From Bin80 sp026709335 (GTDB lineage Bacteria; Bacteroidota; Rhodothermia; Rhodothermales; Bin80), in NCBI GenBank assembly GCA_965200825.1, contig OZ241385.1:2046001-2110000 (forward strand): 64,000 bases of DNA. Direction: 5' to 3'. Both the position numbers and the translations under genes were made by a program. This document shows, one piece after another, positions 1-9,249 of this stretch. The stretch's first letter is position 1; every line of letters begins with the position of its first letter. Below the pieces are notes generated by a model. The model searched no databases. It worked only from the letters and a program-made list of their open reading frames with translations, and had not been told where the DNA came from.

Positions 1-1
1 C

Positions 2-1309
2 AACAACGTCTACCCACCGATGAGCACGTTTCTGGAGAAACATGGAATTCCGGTTCACAATGGCTTCTCGGAAACAAATCTGTCTCCCTTCCCGGACCTG
101 GTTATCCCCGGGAATTCCTGTACACCAACACATGTTGAAGCAACCTTGGCACGAGAGGCATCACTGCCTCAACTCTCATTTCCTGAAGCACTCAATTATT
201 TTTTTCTGCAGAATCGACGAAATATTGTAGTTGCCGGAACGCATGGTAAGACGACAACAGCCGGAATGCTGGTGCATTTGTTCCGTTCGGCCGGACGCGA
301 TCCCGGATTTCTGGTTGGCGGTGTCCTTCAGGAACTGGAACAAAGCTTTTCTATAGGTACTGGTCCCCACTTCGTGATTGAAGGAGATGAATATGACAGT
401 GCATATTTTGATAAGTATCCCAAATTTTTACACTATGCACCTCAAATTGCCATTGTTACATCAATTGAATTTGATCATGCCGATATCTATTCCTCCATGG
501 AAGAATATCAGGAAGCCTTTGATCTCTTCACAGATCTCATTCCTGCGAACGGCTTATTGGTCGTCTCAGGCGATGCCCCTGCCACACCACGACTACATCC
601 ACAATCAGCTCCTGTACTAACCTATGGGCTGAGTGAACAGCATGACGTTGTCGGCCGCATTAGCCAAGCCTCGGAAAATGGAATCCAATTTAATTTAATC
701 TATCGCGGACGAGATCTGGGGGAAATGATCCTTCCCATGAATGGTCATCATAATTTACGTAACGCACTTGCGGTCAGTGCAGTTGCACTACATGAAGGAT
801 TATCCCCGGATGAAATTTCACATGGACTTGCTACTTTTCCGGGTGTTAAGCGGCGTCAGGAAATCCTGGGCGAACCCGGGGGCATTCTGGTGATAGATGA
901 TTTTGCACATCATCCGACCGCTGTACGGGCCACAATTCAAGCTACTACAGAACGTTGGCCAAACCGACGCTTACTGGCAGTCTTTGAACCGCGTTCAAAC
1001 TCCAGCAGACGTAAAATATTTGAAAATTCTTATGGCGCATCGTTCACAGGAGCTGCCAGCGCCTATATCTGTTCTCCTCCCTTTCGACACAATGATGTAC
1101 GAGAGCAGTTCATGGATATTCAGGTCGTCCTTAGGCGTATGAACAGTATGGGGACCACAGGATATTCTTTTGAATCTCCCGACTCTTTACTCGAGACACT
1201 TCTGGATGATGCACGGGCAGGAGATGTTATCCTGATCATGAGTAATGGGAGCTTTAGTGGCCTCCATCAAGACTTGCTGACTGCACTTTCTGAAACAGCA
1301 TATCAATGA
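2..1309 (+). CDS. mpl: UDP-N-acetylmuramate:L-Ala-gamma-D-Glu-meso-DAP ligase (5' truncated by window edge)
   Basis: Cytoplasmic murein-recycling ligase that rejoins the salvaged tripeptide L-Ala-D-Glu-mDAP to UDP-MurNAc. The reading frame is open back to base 2 and reads NNVYPPMSTFLE, the conserved Mur-ligase stretch after the N-terminal Rossmann motif. The gene therefore starts upstream of the window and the ATG at 20 is internal; I estimate that about 40 residues are missing. The ATP-binding loop GTHGKTTT lies near codon 73 from that ATG, followed by the EGDEYD motif and, further on, DDFAHHPTA and the FEPRSNSSRR segment, which together favour Mpl over MurC. It overlaps ccmF by 4 nt (ATGA), suggesting co-transcription with translational coupling. 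Family assignment is firm; substrate specificity is inferred from Mpl-type motifs. Confidence 0.9.
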   Translation, partial: NNVYPPMSTFLEKHGIPVHNGFSETNLSPFPDLVIPGNSCTPTHVEATLAREASLPQLSFPEALNYFFLQNRRNIVVAGTHGKTTTAGMLVHLFRSAGRDPGFLVGGVLQELEQSFSIGTGPHFVIEGDEYDSAYFDKYPKFLHYAPQIAIVTSIEFDHADIYSSMEEYQEAFDLFTDLIPANGLLVVSGDAPATPRLHPQSAPVLTYGLSEQHDVVGRISQASENGIQFNLIYRGRDLGEMILPMNGHHNLRNALAVSAVALHEGLSPDEISHGLATFPGVKRRQEILGEPGGILVIDDFAHHPTAVRATIQATTERWPNRRLLAVFEPRSNSSRRKIFENSYGASFTGAASAYICSPPFRHNDVREQFMDIQVVLRRMNSMGTTGYSFESPDSLLETLLDDARAGDVILIMSNGSFSGLHQDLLTALSETAYQ

Positions 1310-3696
1310 CAGGAATTGTCGGGCACTTATTGATTCTTACGGCTTTTGTCAGCAGCATCCTGTCCATTTTTGCATTCTACCAGGCCTCCCAAGACAAATA
1401 CCACGAGCAAGTATTTTTCCGTCTGGGCAAGGCGCTTTGGGGGACCATGACCCTGTGCCTCTTCACTGCATGGCTGCTTCTCATTATCCTGATTGCTACC
1501 CATCAGTTCCAGTATAACTACGTTTGGGCACACTCATCCATAGATCTGCCTTTTCATTTCCTCTTCTCTGCAAGCTGGGAGGGACAGGAAGGTTCTTTTC
1601 TGCTATGGATCATCATGAACTGCCTGATGGGACTCGCATTGATTCGGTGGGCAGAATCAGCCTATAAAGCACCCGTAATGACTGTTGTGGCATTCTGCCA
1701 AGCCTTTCTGCTTACCATGATCGTAGGAATCCGCCTCGGCCCCCTTGAAATTGGAGCAGCCCCCTTTGCAACTCTGGCTGAGGCAAATCCCGATGCCCCC
1801 ATCTTTCAATCAAACCCTGATTTTGTCCCCGCAGATGGAACCGGGCTTAATGACCTTCTGCAAAACTACTGGATGGTGATTCATCCACCTATGCTTTTTG
1901 TAGGATTTACCACCATGATTGCCCCCTTTGCTTTTGCAGTGGTTGCGCTCTGGAAACAGCGCTATACCCAGTGGGTGCGCCCTGCACTTCCATGGACACT
2001 CGTCAGTGTAATGTGTCTGGGAATCGGAATTGCCATGGGTGGCTACTGGGCGTATGAAACCTTGAATTTTGGTGGGTATTGGGCCTGGGATCCTGTTGAA
2101 AATTCTTCCTTTGTGCCTTGGCTAGTCGGAATTGCGGCGGTTCACCTGATGCTCATTCAGCGTAAAGGAGGAATTGGACATAAGGCGGCACTATTTCTGT
2201 CTATTTTGTCCTATATGCTGATCGTCTACTCGACTTTCCTCACACGAAGCGGAATCCTGGGAGATGCATCTGTGCATGCATTCGTTGACCTTGGCCTCTA
2301 TAATCAGCTTTTGATCTGGATCACTACTATGGGAGTGTTGGGATTTGGATTGTTTATCTGGCGCTATCGAGAACTGCCCAGCGCGCAACAGGAAGCTCAT
2401 ATTCTGTCCCGTGAATTTTTAGTGTTCTGCGGAGCAGTGCTGCTAACCGTAGTTGCTACTGTCGTGATCTTAGGTACCAGTGCTCCCATATTTGGAAAGC
2501 TGTTCAATAATAATCCCGCAGGAGTGCCCATTGATTTTTACAACGACTGGACCTTACCTCTTACAGTGGGAATTTTATTTTTAGCTGGATTGGGGCAGCT
2601 TTTCTGGTGGAATAAGATGAGTATCCAGAAAATAAATCGTGTTCTTGTCTGGCCAGTACTGCTGGCTGTTTTGAGCACTGTCATCGTACTGATATTCACC
2701 CCATTTGCAGCAGAAACTGTCTCTGAGGGGCAGAATTTTTGGCATCGCCATGGATACGGGATCCAGCTAATGCTGCTTCTTTTTGTTTCGTTCTTTGCGC
2801 TCTATGGCAATTTGTCCGTACTGTTGCGGGTTGCGCGCGGAAATACGAGATTAGCCGGCGGCGCATTGGCACACATCGGACTGGCAATCATGGTGATTGG
2901 AATTATTGCATCCTCAGGATTTAGCAGGGCAATTTCCGATGCACCTCGAGGAAGTGAACGAAACAATTTTGTGGTTGAAAAGGGCCAACCTGTCCGTGTT
3001 GCGGGATATGAAGTAAGCTATATCGGCACAGAGCCTGGAGAGCGCGGGCACACCCGCTTCCTCCTGGATATTACCGATCCACGTGGGGACTCATTTCGTC
3101 TAAAACCCGTAGCCTATGAATCAAACACAGGCCAGTGGATCCAGCATCCGGACCTTAAACCCTACTTTGAAAAAGACATTTTTGTCGCGGTGACCCCACG
3201 TGAAATGCTCGACGATGGTAATTCAAACAGTGAACTTGTATTACAAAGAGGCCAAAGTTCTCTCGTTGATAACGGTAACTACAGGGTTACCTTCATTGGT
3301 TTTGAGACAAGACTGGATTTACAGCCTCTCCTTAGTGAAGAAGAATTGGAGAGGACGGAAATTGCCGTTGGTGCCGTGCTGCAAATCGCAGAAATGAGCA
3401 CAGGGTTCATTGATCAGATCATACCCGTTTATGTAATTCGTACAGACCGTAGCCTGAATCCGATTGTTGCTGAACACAAGGGAATCGGATATTATTTTAC
3501 GGGTATGAATGTTGACACTGGCGAAATTACTCTCTCTCTCGATGGAGCAACAACCGCTGACTATGTTGTTGTTCAAGCACATGAGAAGCCTGCCATCAGC
3601 CTGGTATGGATTGGGATTATCCTGCTCAGTGGCGGGTTCCTCCTGTCTGCAACACGGCGGATGATAGATCTGCGCCGAAGAGTTTCACGAGATTAG
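1306..3696 (+). CDS. ccmF: Cytochrome c-type biogenesis protein CcmF (haem lyase)
   Basis: Large polytopic inner-membrane protein of the System I cytochrome c maturation pathway, involved in transferring haem to apocytochrome c on the periplasmic face. The 796-residue length is in the normal range for CcmF (650-800). The tryptophan-rich haem-handling motif is seen as GGYWAWDPVENSSFVPW at about residues 256-272, preceded by a conserved WMVIHPPMLF segment and many hydrophobic helices. A soluble periplasmic domain of about 200 residues sits before the last membrane segment (SLVWIGIILLSGGFLL). Its ATG overlaps the mpl stop codon. No other ccm genes are in the window, so the rest of the maturation system must lie elsewhere. 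A CcsA/NrfE-type relative is the only realistic alternative. Confidence 0.9.
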   Translation: MTGIVGHLLILTAFVSSILSIFAFYQASQDKYHEQVFFRLGKALWGTMTLCLFTAWLLLIILIATHQFQYNYVWAHSSIDLPFHFLFSASWEGQEGSFLLWIIMNCLMGLALIRWAESAYKAPVMTVVAFCQAFLLTMIVGIRLGPLEIGAAPFATLAEANPDAPIFQSNPDFVPADGTGLNDLLQNYWMVIHPPMLFVGFTTMIAPFAFAVVALWKQRYTQWVRPALPWTLVSVMCLGIGIAMGGYWAYETLNFGGYWAWDPVENSSFVPWLVGIAAVHLMLIQRKGGIGHKAALFLSILSYMLIVYSTFLTRSGILGDASVHAFVDLGLYNQLLIWITTMGVLGFGLFIWRYRELPSAQQEAHILSREFLVFCGAVLLTVVATVVILGTSAPIFGKLFNNNPAGVPIDFYNDWTLPLTVGILFLAGLGQLFWWNKMSIQKINRVLVWPVLLAVLSTVIVLIFTPFAAETVSEGQNFWHRHGYGIQLMLLLFVSFFALYGNLSVLLRVARGNTRLAGGALAHIGLAIMVIGIIASSGFSRAISDAPRGSERNNFVVEKGQPVRVAGYEVSYIGTEPGERGHTRFLLDITDPRGDSFRLKPVAYESNTGQWIQHPDLKPYFEKDIFVAVTPREMLDDGNSNSELVLQRGQSSLVDNGNYRVTFIGFETRLDLQPLLSEEELERTEIAVGAVLQIAEMSTGFIDQIIPVYVIRTDRSLNPIVAEHKGIGYYFTGMNVDTGEITLSLDGATTADYVVVQAHEKPAISLVWIGIILLSGGFLLSATRRMIDLRRRVSRD

Positions 3697-3714
3697 GATT
3701 TCAGAATCTGAATC

Positions 3715-4827
3715 TCAGCTGTTAACGATGGCTTCTCGGGCCAATTCGCGCCCTGATGGGGTGAGTTTCAGATATTCTCCAGCCAGTCGTAGCAATTTCT
3801 TTGAAACAGCTCGAGAAACAACCCCCTCGGCAAATGTCTTTTCCCATGCCAAATGATCTTGCAGGTGATCAATGTGACACTCCCGTTCGGCCTCAGGTGT
3901 ATTTTCATGCTGCATGATATGGATAACCAACATTTTCATTGCAAACTGCCATTTCTGGTATCTCTTACGCTTCCATGTAGCCAATAAGCCCTGTTGGGGT
4001 GAAATACAAAATAGAATTGTAAACTGAATTCCGACCATTACTGCCATGCATCCTGCGATGGATGCATCCAAAAGGTATGCAACCCAGTATCCTGTAATAG
4101 CGGCAATAATACTTAGCAGTACACTATATAAAATCACACGACCAAAATGATTCGTAATCAAATAAGCGTTTACCGGGGGGCCAACCATGAGAGCAATTAC
4201 CAAAATGGAACCAACCGCATCAAAGGCGACTACTGCTGTCATGGAGATAAATCCCATCAATATATAATGAAGTACTCCCGGCAAGAACCCCAATGTTGCA
4301 CAAAGTGCGCTGTCAAATGTCGCCAGTTTTAATTCTTTGTAGAACAACAATATGAAATTCAAGGTGATAAGGCCAACAATTGCCGTGGTATATAAAGCCT
4401 GAGGCCCCAGGTCATGGCCTCTAATGGTGAGACGGTCAAACGGCACAAACGCCAATTCCCCCAGAAGTACAGCATCTGTATCCAGATGTATATCACCAGC
4501 AAATCGTGCGATCAGGACTACGCCTAATGCAAACAGAGTTGAAAAGACCAGTCCAATTGCAGCATCCTCACGCACACGATTTGTTTTTCGAATCCATTCA
4601 ACCAATACAACCGTGAGCAATCCGGTTGCAGCCCCACCCACGATCAGGAGAGGGGAGGATAAATTGCCTGTCAAGAAGAATCCGATTACAATTCCCGGGA
4701 GAATAGCGTGGCTGATTGCATCACTCATCATTGCCATTCTTCGCAGCATCAAAAAGGTGCCTGGAAGTGCACATGCAGCAGCTACAACCGCCGCAACCAA
4801 TTGAATTTCCAGCTGAAACGTACTCAT
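3715..4827 (-). CDS. Metal ABC transporter permease with C-terminal winged-helix tail
   Basis: Membrane subunit of a ZnuB/MntB/TroCD-type importer for Zn, Mn or Fe. Residues 1-280 carry the family pattern of about eight helices, including MMSDAISHAILPGI near the N-terminus. The protein is 370 residues where plain permeases have about 280. The extra 80-90 residues are charged and soluble and end in a winged-helix-like segment (VVSRAVSKKLLRLAGEYLKL, then a TPSGRELA turn) like that of DtxR-family regulators. The ATG overlaps the stop of the upstream permease (ATGA), so the two are translationally coupled. Fusion of this permease family to a DtxR-like domain is known from chlamydial YtgCR; whether this tail binds DNA or metal is not shown. 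Confidence 0.85.
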   Translation of the reverse strand: MSTFQLEIQLVAAVVAAACALPGTFLMLRRMAMMSDAISHAILPGIVIGFFLTGNLSSPLLIVGGAATGLLTVVLVEWIRKTNRVREDAAIGLVFSTLFALGVVLIARFAGDIHLDTDAVLLGELAFVPFDRLTIRGHDLGPQALYTTAIVGLITLNFILLFYKELKLATFDSALCATLGFLPGVLHYILMGFISMTAVVAFDAVGSILVIALMVGPPVNAYLITNHFGRVILYSVLLSIIAAITGYWVAYLLDASIAGCMAVMVGIQFTILFCISPQQGLLATWKRKRYQKWQFAMKMLVIHIMQHENTPEAERECHIDHLQDHLAWEKTFAEGVVSRAVSKKLLRLAGEYLKLTPSGRELAREAIVNS

Positions 4828-5936
4828 GGAGTATGCTGATTCATGAGTTCTTGGCAGACCTTAATCCCGCTTTGTGACAATGCCCAGGCACCATTGTCAC
4901 TCATTTTAACAAGCCCCTTCTCTTCTAATCCACGTAACTGTCGACGAAGTGTGCCCGTTCGCGGATGAATGACTCTGAGGGCGGCCTCCATATGCGGATA
5001 TTCTAGTGTCTCATGTGTTTTCGCCAGTCGAAATAAATCCAGTAAAACTGCTTCACTTTTGAGTCTTCGGTTCTGTATTCTCCGGCGTACCTGCTCCCAG
5101 GCAATCCCGCGATGTGGGGCAAAAAAGATCGAGATGAATACGATTCCACTCGCAAAGATGACAATGATTGGGCCGGTTGGCAGGTCAGATGTGCTCGCGC
5201 TCAGAAAAACTCCTCCCACTCCGGACAATGCGCCCATGATCATTGAAACCACTGTCATGGTTCCAAGATTGTCTGTCCACTGACGCGCAGCAGCAGCCGG
5301 AGCTATGATCATGGCACTCATCAGTACTACTCCAACAGTTTGTAGTCCAATAACAATAGCAATAACCAGAAGTGTTGTTAACCCAAAATCCAGACGCCGC
5401 ACAGGTAACACAAGGCTGTGGGCATATTCCGGGTCAAAAATCAACAATTTGAATTCTTTCCAGAAAACAATCAAAATTACCAAGGACAGCCCCCCCAGAA
5501 TAGTCATTGTCATCACATCTTCAAGTACAAGTGATGCTGCCTGACCAAATAAAAATGAATCCAATCCTGCCTGATCCGCATCGGGAGATCTCTGAATGAA
5601 GGTCAGCAGTACCAGACCGGCACCAAAGAATACAGATAATACTAATCCGAGGGCACTGTCATATTTGACTCGTGTGTTCACCGTCACAAGTAATACCACT
5701 GAGGTGGCCAACCATCCCGCTAGTCCCGCGCCTACCATTAATACCAGGGCTGCCTTACTACCGGTTAAAATAAATGCAAGACCTATTCCTGGTAGCGCTG
5801 CGTGGGATACGGCATCTCCCAGCAGGCTCTGCCGTCTCAATACAGCAAAAACGCCGAGCCCTCCGCTCACCACCCCCAGTATTGCTACACCAAGTGTAAC
5901 CGTGCGCAAAGTATAATCATCAAAAAACTGTTCCAT
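4824..5936 (-). CDS. Metal ABC transporter permease with C-terminal winged-helix tail
   Basis: Second membrane subunit of the same importer, forming the permease pair with the downstream gene. The N-terminal two thirds show the family signature LLGDAVSHAALPGIGLAF and the usual run of hydrophobic helices. As in its partner, length is 370 residues because of a soluble tail of about 90 residues. That tail reads like a winged helix (RVIHPRTGTLRRQLRGLEEK, then GLVKMSDNGAWALSQSG). It starts 2 nt after the ATPase gene and overlaps the next permease by 4 nt. Having both permeases extended in the same way suggests an ancient duplication after fusion, or a paired cytosolic sensor domain; that is inference. 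Confidence 0.85.
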   Translation of the reverse strand: MEQFFDDYTLRTVTLGVAILGVVSGGLGVFAVLRRQSLLGDAVSHAALPGIGLAFILTGSKAALVLMVGAGLAGWLATSVVLLVTVNTRVKYDSALGLVLSVFFGAGLVLLTFIQRSPDADQAGLDSFLFGQAASLVLEDVMTMTILGGLSLVILIVFWKEFKLLIFDPEYAHSLVLPVRRLDFGLTTLLVIAIVIGLQTVGVVLMSAMIIAPAAAARQWTDNLGTMTVVSMIMGALSGVGGVFLSASTSDLPTGPIIVIFASGIVFISIFFAPHRGIAWEQVRRRIQNRRLKSEAVLLDLFRLAKTHETLEYPHMEAALRVIHPRTGTLRRQLRGLEEKGLVKMSDNGAWALSQSGIKVCQELMNQHTP

Positions 5937-5938
5937 TT

Positions 5939-6673
5939 CTACATGGTCCCCCTGATAATCGCGATGCGACCACCGTATGTAAGCCTCAAATTCGTGTCCG
6001 TGAATACATCTGAGACTGGACCACTTGCTATCTTCCGCACATTCAGAAGCAACACCTCATCAAAATAGGAGGAGACCGTTTGTAAATCATGATGTACGAC
6101 CAAAACTGTTGTTCCAGATGAGCGGAGGGTACGTAAGATCTCAATAATCGCATGTTCGGTTGTTGCGTCTACACCCTGGAACGGCTCATCCATCAGATAC
6201 AGATGTGCATTCTGGACTAGAGCTCGTGCAAGAAATACTCGTTGCTGTTGTCCCCCAGACAATTGACTGATCTGGCGATGTGCAAAGTCAACCATACCTA
6301 CTTTTTCAAGGGCAATCATTGCCTCTTCATGCTCCTTGCGACGCGGTCGGCGAATCCAGCCAAGGCGCCCATACAACCCCATTAATACTATGTCTATGAC
6401 ACTGGTTGGAAAATCCCAATCCACACTGCCACGCTGAGGAACATACCCCACAGACGAAGCAACCTCTTGATATGGTTTTCCCAAAACCCGAATCTGACCT
6501 GCAGCGGGCTTGACTAGCCCTAGTATTGCCTTGATGAGTGTTGTCTTTCCTGCACCATTGGGGCCGACAATCGCCATTAGGGTTCCCGAGGAAACATCTA
6601 GATCAACATCCCACAGAACTGGATTGTCCCGATATGCTACTGTGAGATCACGTACTTCAACTGCCTTCTCCAT
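5939..6673 (-). CDS. Metal ABC transporter ATP-binding protein
   Basis: Cytoplasmic ATPase of the Zn/Mn/Fe importer (ZnuC/MntA/TroB class), 244 residues, the usual length. Walker A is GPNGAGKTTL near residue 37, the ABC signature is LSGGQQQRVFLARAL, and Walker B is LYLMDEPFQGVD followed by the switch histidine in VVHHDL. The start overlaps the 3' end of the substrate-binding lipoprotein gene by 17 nt and the stop is 2 nt from the first permease, so the four genes form one operon. Exact metal specificity cannot be read from the ATPase. Confidence 0.92.
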   Translation of the reverse strand: MEKAVEVRDLTVAYRDNPVLWDVDLDVSSGTLMAIVGPNGAGKTTLIKAILGLVKPAAGQIRVLGKPYQEVASSVGYVPQRGSVDWDFPTSVIDIVLMGLYGRLGWIRRPRRKEHEEAMIALEKVGMVDFAHRQISQLSGGQQQRVFLARALVQNAHLYLMDEPFQGVDATTEHAIIEILRTLRSSGTTVLVVHHDLQTVSSYFDEVLLLNVRKIASGPVSDVFTDTNLRLTYGGRIAIIRGTM

Positions 6674-7601
6674 TAGAAAGCGCTAGAACAATCGTATCAA
6701 TATTATGACGAACCATTCCCAAGTATGTAGCGGCCGTCGTTGACTCTCCACCAAGCGCATCTCCATACAAGGTTCCTCCAATCCTTACTTTGAACCCTCT
6801 ATCTCTCACGGCTTCTCGAACCGCCTCAATACCGCGTGGAGAAATTGAAGACTCAACAAACATGGCAGGAATTCTCCTCTCGGCTACCAAGTTTGCCAAA
6901 TCCTGAATATCTGAAGTTGCAACTTCCAAAGCAGTGGAGATTCCCTGCAATCCACGTACCTCAAAACCATACGCCCTGCCGAAGTATTCAAATGCATCAT
7001 GGGAAGTAATTAGCAGACGCTTTGCCTCAGGGATTTCAGAAACTCTACTGTGTACGTATGCATCCACTTCCATCAATTTAGCTGCATAGTCTGATGCACG
7101 TAATGAGAACTGACGGAATCGAGTTGAATCCAGCCTGCCCAGTGCTGTTGCGAGTGAATGCCCTGCCTGCGCCCACAACCTGACATCAAACCATATATGG
7201 GGATCATAATTTCCTTGGAAAAGCTTGGAGGGGAGCAACAGGCTATCCGATATACTGACCTCTGCAATGGCTACCGTTGACGCTCCTCGCTCTCTCATCG
7301 CCTCAAAGATATCTCCCATCTTTCCTTCCAAATGCAACCCATTATAGACCACAATATCGGCTTCACTCATCCTCGAGACATCCCGGGCGCTCGCCTGGTA
7401 AAGATGTGGATCAACGCCGGGTCCCATCAGCGATTCAACCTCAACCTCCGAGCCACCTATAGTTGTTGCCAGATCTGCAATGATACTAGTCGTTGCCACA
7501 ACCCTGATGGCACGATCAGCGATGGAAACTTCTGGTTTTTCCGTTGACGTGCACGATGCAAGCAGGCCAATCCCTGCAAACCATGCAATGTACCTGAGCA
7601 T
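6657..7601 (-). CDS. Zn/Mn/Fe-binding periplasmic lipoprotein (ZnuA/TroA family)
   Basis: Substrate-binding component that captures a divalent metal outside the inner membrane and delivers it to the permease pair. I place the start at the ATG at 7601 rather than a GTG three codons upstream. The resulting N-terminus, MLRYIAWFAGIGLLASC, is a lipoprotein signal with lipobox LASC. Family features follow: VVATTSIIADLATTIGG, a metal histidine in GVDPHLYQASARD, another in NYDPHIWFDVR, and a third in TSHDAFEYFGRAYG. The last segment, GDALGGESTTAATY, is more typical of Mn/Zn-type than of pure Zn-type ZnuA, and there is no His-rich loop. First gene of the four-gene operon; a candidate operator lies just upstream. 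Confidence 0.9.
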   Translation of the reverse strand: MLRYIAWFAGIGLLASCTSTEKPEVSIADRAIRVVATTSIIADLATTIGGSEVEVESLMGPGVDPHLYQASARDVSRMSEADIVVYNGLHLEGKMGDIFEAMRERGASTVAIAEVSISDSLLLPSKLFQGNYDPHIWFDVRLWAQAGHSLATALGRLDSTRFRQFSLRASDYAAKLMEVDAYVHSRVSEIPEAKRLLITSHDAFEYFGRAYGFEVRGLQGISTALEVATSDIQDLANLVAERRIPAMFVESSISPRGIEAVREAVRDRGFKVRIGGTLYGDALGGESTTAATYLGMVRHNIDTIVLALSNGEGS

Positions 7602-7614
7602 TTCAATCACAAAA

Positions 7615-7630
7615 TTTAGTCTTGCCTAAA
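7615..7630 (-). promoter_or_regulatory. Candidate DtxR/MntR-type operator upstream of metal importer
   Basis: TTTAGTCTTGCCTAAA is an imperfect inverted repeat with 5-bp arms TTTAG/CTAAA separated by 6 bp, located 14 bp before the ATG of the metal-binding lipoprotein gene. AT-rich palindromes with TTAG...CTAA arms are typical of DtxR/MntR/IdeR boxes, and a DtxR-family regulator is encoded at 15594-16238. Assignment rests on position and shape only; no second matching site was found in the window by eye. Confidence 0.4.
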
Positions 7631-7767
7631 ACTTGACAAATACTAAACTGTTGCGTTTTTGGAACTATATCCAGAAGATATCAGACTATATGTCCAATTC
7701 GATTTGGGATCATTCCCATCCTAAACTTTCTTCACTGTACTCCAAAATCATATTTGGGACGAATCAC

Positions 7768-8862
7768 TCATCCTGTAATTGCACCACCACAACTACTTCC
7801 TGCACCGGCGGTACACCCATAACAATGTCGGGCGGTCCGGATCTCGTGATTCTGCCAAATGTCAAGGTCGAAATCTCGCACATGCGGCCTTGGAACCTCC
7901 ATACGCATTTCAAGCTGCTGATTAAAATCACAATCATATAAATATCCGTCCCAACTGATAGAAAGTGTATTCCTGCACATTAAACCTGCAATCGTAGAAG
8001 GGTTAAAGGCCTGAAGTAGCCGATTCAGATATAATTCTACCTGATTGGTTTCAACCAGCCACTCCAAGTAACGGGACATGGGGAGATTATTGAGTGTCAG
8101 TAACTGATCAAAGTGGACACCGTGATTGCGTGCCAGTGCAGCCTTCCATTCCGTTTCCAGCGAGGATTGATTTCCAGAAAGAAATGCCCCCACCGGATTT
8201 GTAACAAGGGTAAGTCTGCGATCTGGATTTCCCTGTCCATATCCGGCTTTATTCAGCCGTTGCAGGGCTTGAATTGATTTTTGATATGTCCCATCACCCC
8301 GTTGAGCATCCGTCCCCATCTTCCGATAATGTGGGAGTGAACAAACCACTTCCACTCCGCGCTCCGCAAACCACTCTGGCAGATGTTCATGTCGGCGCGT
8401 AAGCAGAATCGTGAGATTACACCGATCGAGGACACGAAGCCCTCGAAGCACACACTCTTCCACAAGATATTCGAAATGAGGATTGAGTTCAGGAGCTCCA
8501 CCGGTAAGATCAACGGTTTGTGCACCGGATCGATCAATCACACTCAGGCAGGCATCTACCGTATCTCGATCCATGTTTTCCTCCGTCCGATCAGGCCCCG
8601 CGTCAACATGACAATGCCTGCACGTCATATTGCACAGTTTGCCGAGATTGATTTGAATAATCTCTAATCTTTCGGGCTTCAGTCGTGGCCATCCACTGGA
8701 AGCAATATCAAGCTCAAATCGTCCGCTATTGGTCGGTCCTCCGGTAACATTTACCTCATCAAGAAGCCTTAATTGCTCAATCGGGCGTGCCAATGGAGCA
8801 GCACGAAAAGATAACGAGGACGTAGCACGGGGGCCCCGTGGAATTGTATCCAATATGATCAT
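7768..8862 (-). CDS. arsS: Arsenosugar biosynthesis radical SAM protein ArsS-like
   Basis: Radical S-adenosylmethionine enzyme of 364 residues, of the ArsS type proposed to attach an adenosyl/ribosyl moiety to methylated arsenic on the way to oxo-arsenosugars. The 4Fe-4S site is CNMTCRHC (Cys77, Cys81, Cys84), with the family-typical HVDAGPDR just after it and a DLTGGAPELNPHFE stretch for SAM binding. The C-terminus is cysteine-rich (HCYGCTAGAGSSCGG), as in the TIGR04167/DUF3641-type proteins. It is the last gene of an arsM / AhpD-like / arsS run, the known arsenosugar gene arrangement. The function is inferred from family and context. Confidence 0.85.
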   Translation of the reverse strand: MIILDTIPRGPRATSSLSFRAAPLARPIEQLRLLDEVNVTGGPTNSGRFELDIASSGWPRLKPERLEIIQINLGKLCNMTCRHCHVDAGPDRTEENMDRDTVDACLSVIDRSGAQTVDLTGGAPELNPHFEYLVEECVLRGLRVLDRCNLTILLTRRHEHLPEWFAERGVEVVCSLPHYRKMGTDAQRGDGTYQKSIQALQRLNKAGYGQGNPDRRLTLVTNPVGAFLSGNQSSLETEWKAALARNHGVHFDQLLTLNNLPMSRYLEWLVETNQVELYLNRLLQAFNPSTIAGLMCRNTLSISWDGYLYDCDFNQQLEMRMEVPRPHVRDFDLDIWQNHEIRTARHCYGCTAGAGSSCGGAITG

Positions 8863-8884
8863 AGTAAATCGAACACTGTTCAGA

Positions 8885-9217
8885 TTACATTGTCAGACGT
8901 TTCACCTGATCCAGCATCTGAACGCCATGCACCAATGTGGCTCCGCCTCGTATAGCCGTCGCTACATGCACAGCTTCGGTCATTTGTTCTAAATCAGATC
9001 CCGCTTCAAGACAAGCCGTCGTATAGGCATCAATACAATAAGGACATTGAACTGTGTTCGCAACAGCAAGAGCAATCAGTGCTTTCTCCCTGACCGTGAG
9101 TGATCCTTCTTCAAATACCTTACCATAGTAAGCGAAAAATGAATCTGCCAATTCCTGATTTCCCTCGGCGATTTCTCCAAATCGGGGCAAATGTGAGCGA
9201 TGATAGTAATGATCCAT
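8885..9217 (-). CDS. Arsenosugar biosynthesis-associated peroxidase-like protein (AhpD/CMD fold)
   Basis: Small (110-residue) carboxymuconolactone-decarboxylase/AhpD-fold protein with the redox pair CPYC (Cys58, Cys61) and a downstream histidine-containing HVATAIRGGATLVHG segment. I chose the ATG at 9217 (MDHYYHRSHLPRFGEI) over one 18 codons upstream. The longer version would overlap arsM and adds residues unlike the family. It sits between arsM and arsS, where a family of this kind is commonly found. The biochemical role in arsenic metabolism is unknown; thiol-disulfide chemistry is a reasonable guess. Confidence 0.82.
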   Translation of the reverse strand: MDHYYHRSHLPRFGEIAEGNQELADSFFAYYGKVFEEGSLTVREKALIALAVANTVQCPYCIDAYTTACLEAGSDLEQMTEAVHVATAIRGGATLVHGVQMLDQVKRLTM

Positions 9218-9249
9218 AGTAAGTAGTAGGTTAATTTTGAATAACGAAT

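Noticed and set aside
3697..3714. Terminator between ccmF and the convergent permease gene.
   Set aside because: Only a short imperfect repeat and no T run in the 18-bp gap.
7602..7767. A Mn riboswitch (yybP-ykoY) in the leader of the metal importer.
   Set aside because: The space before the start is short and I see neither the conserved loops nor a paired terminator; a repressor palindrome explains it better.
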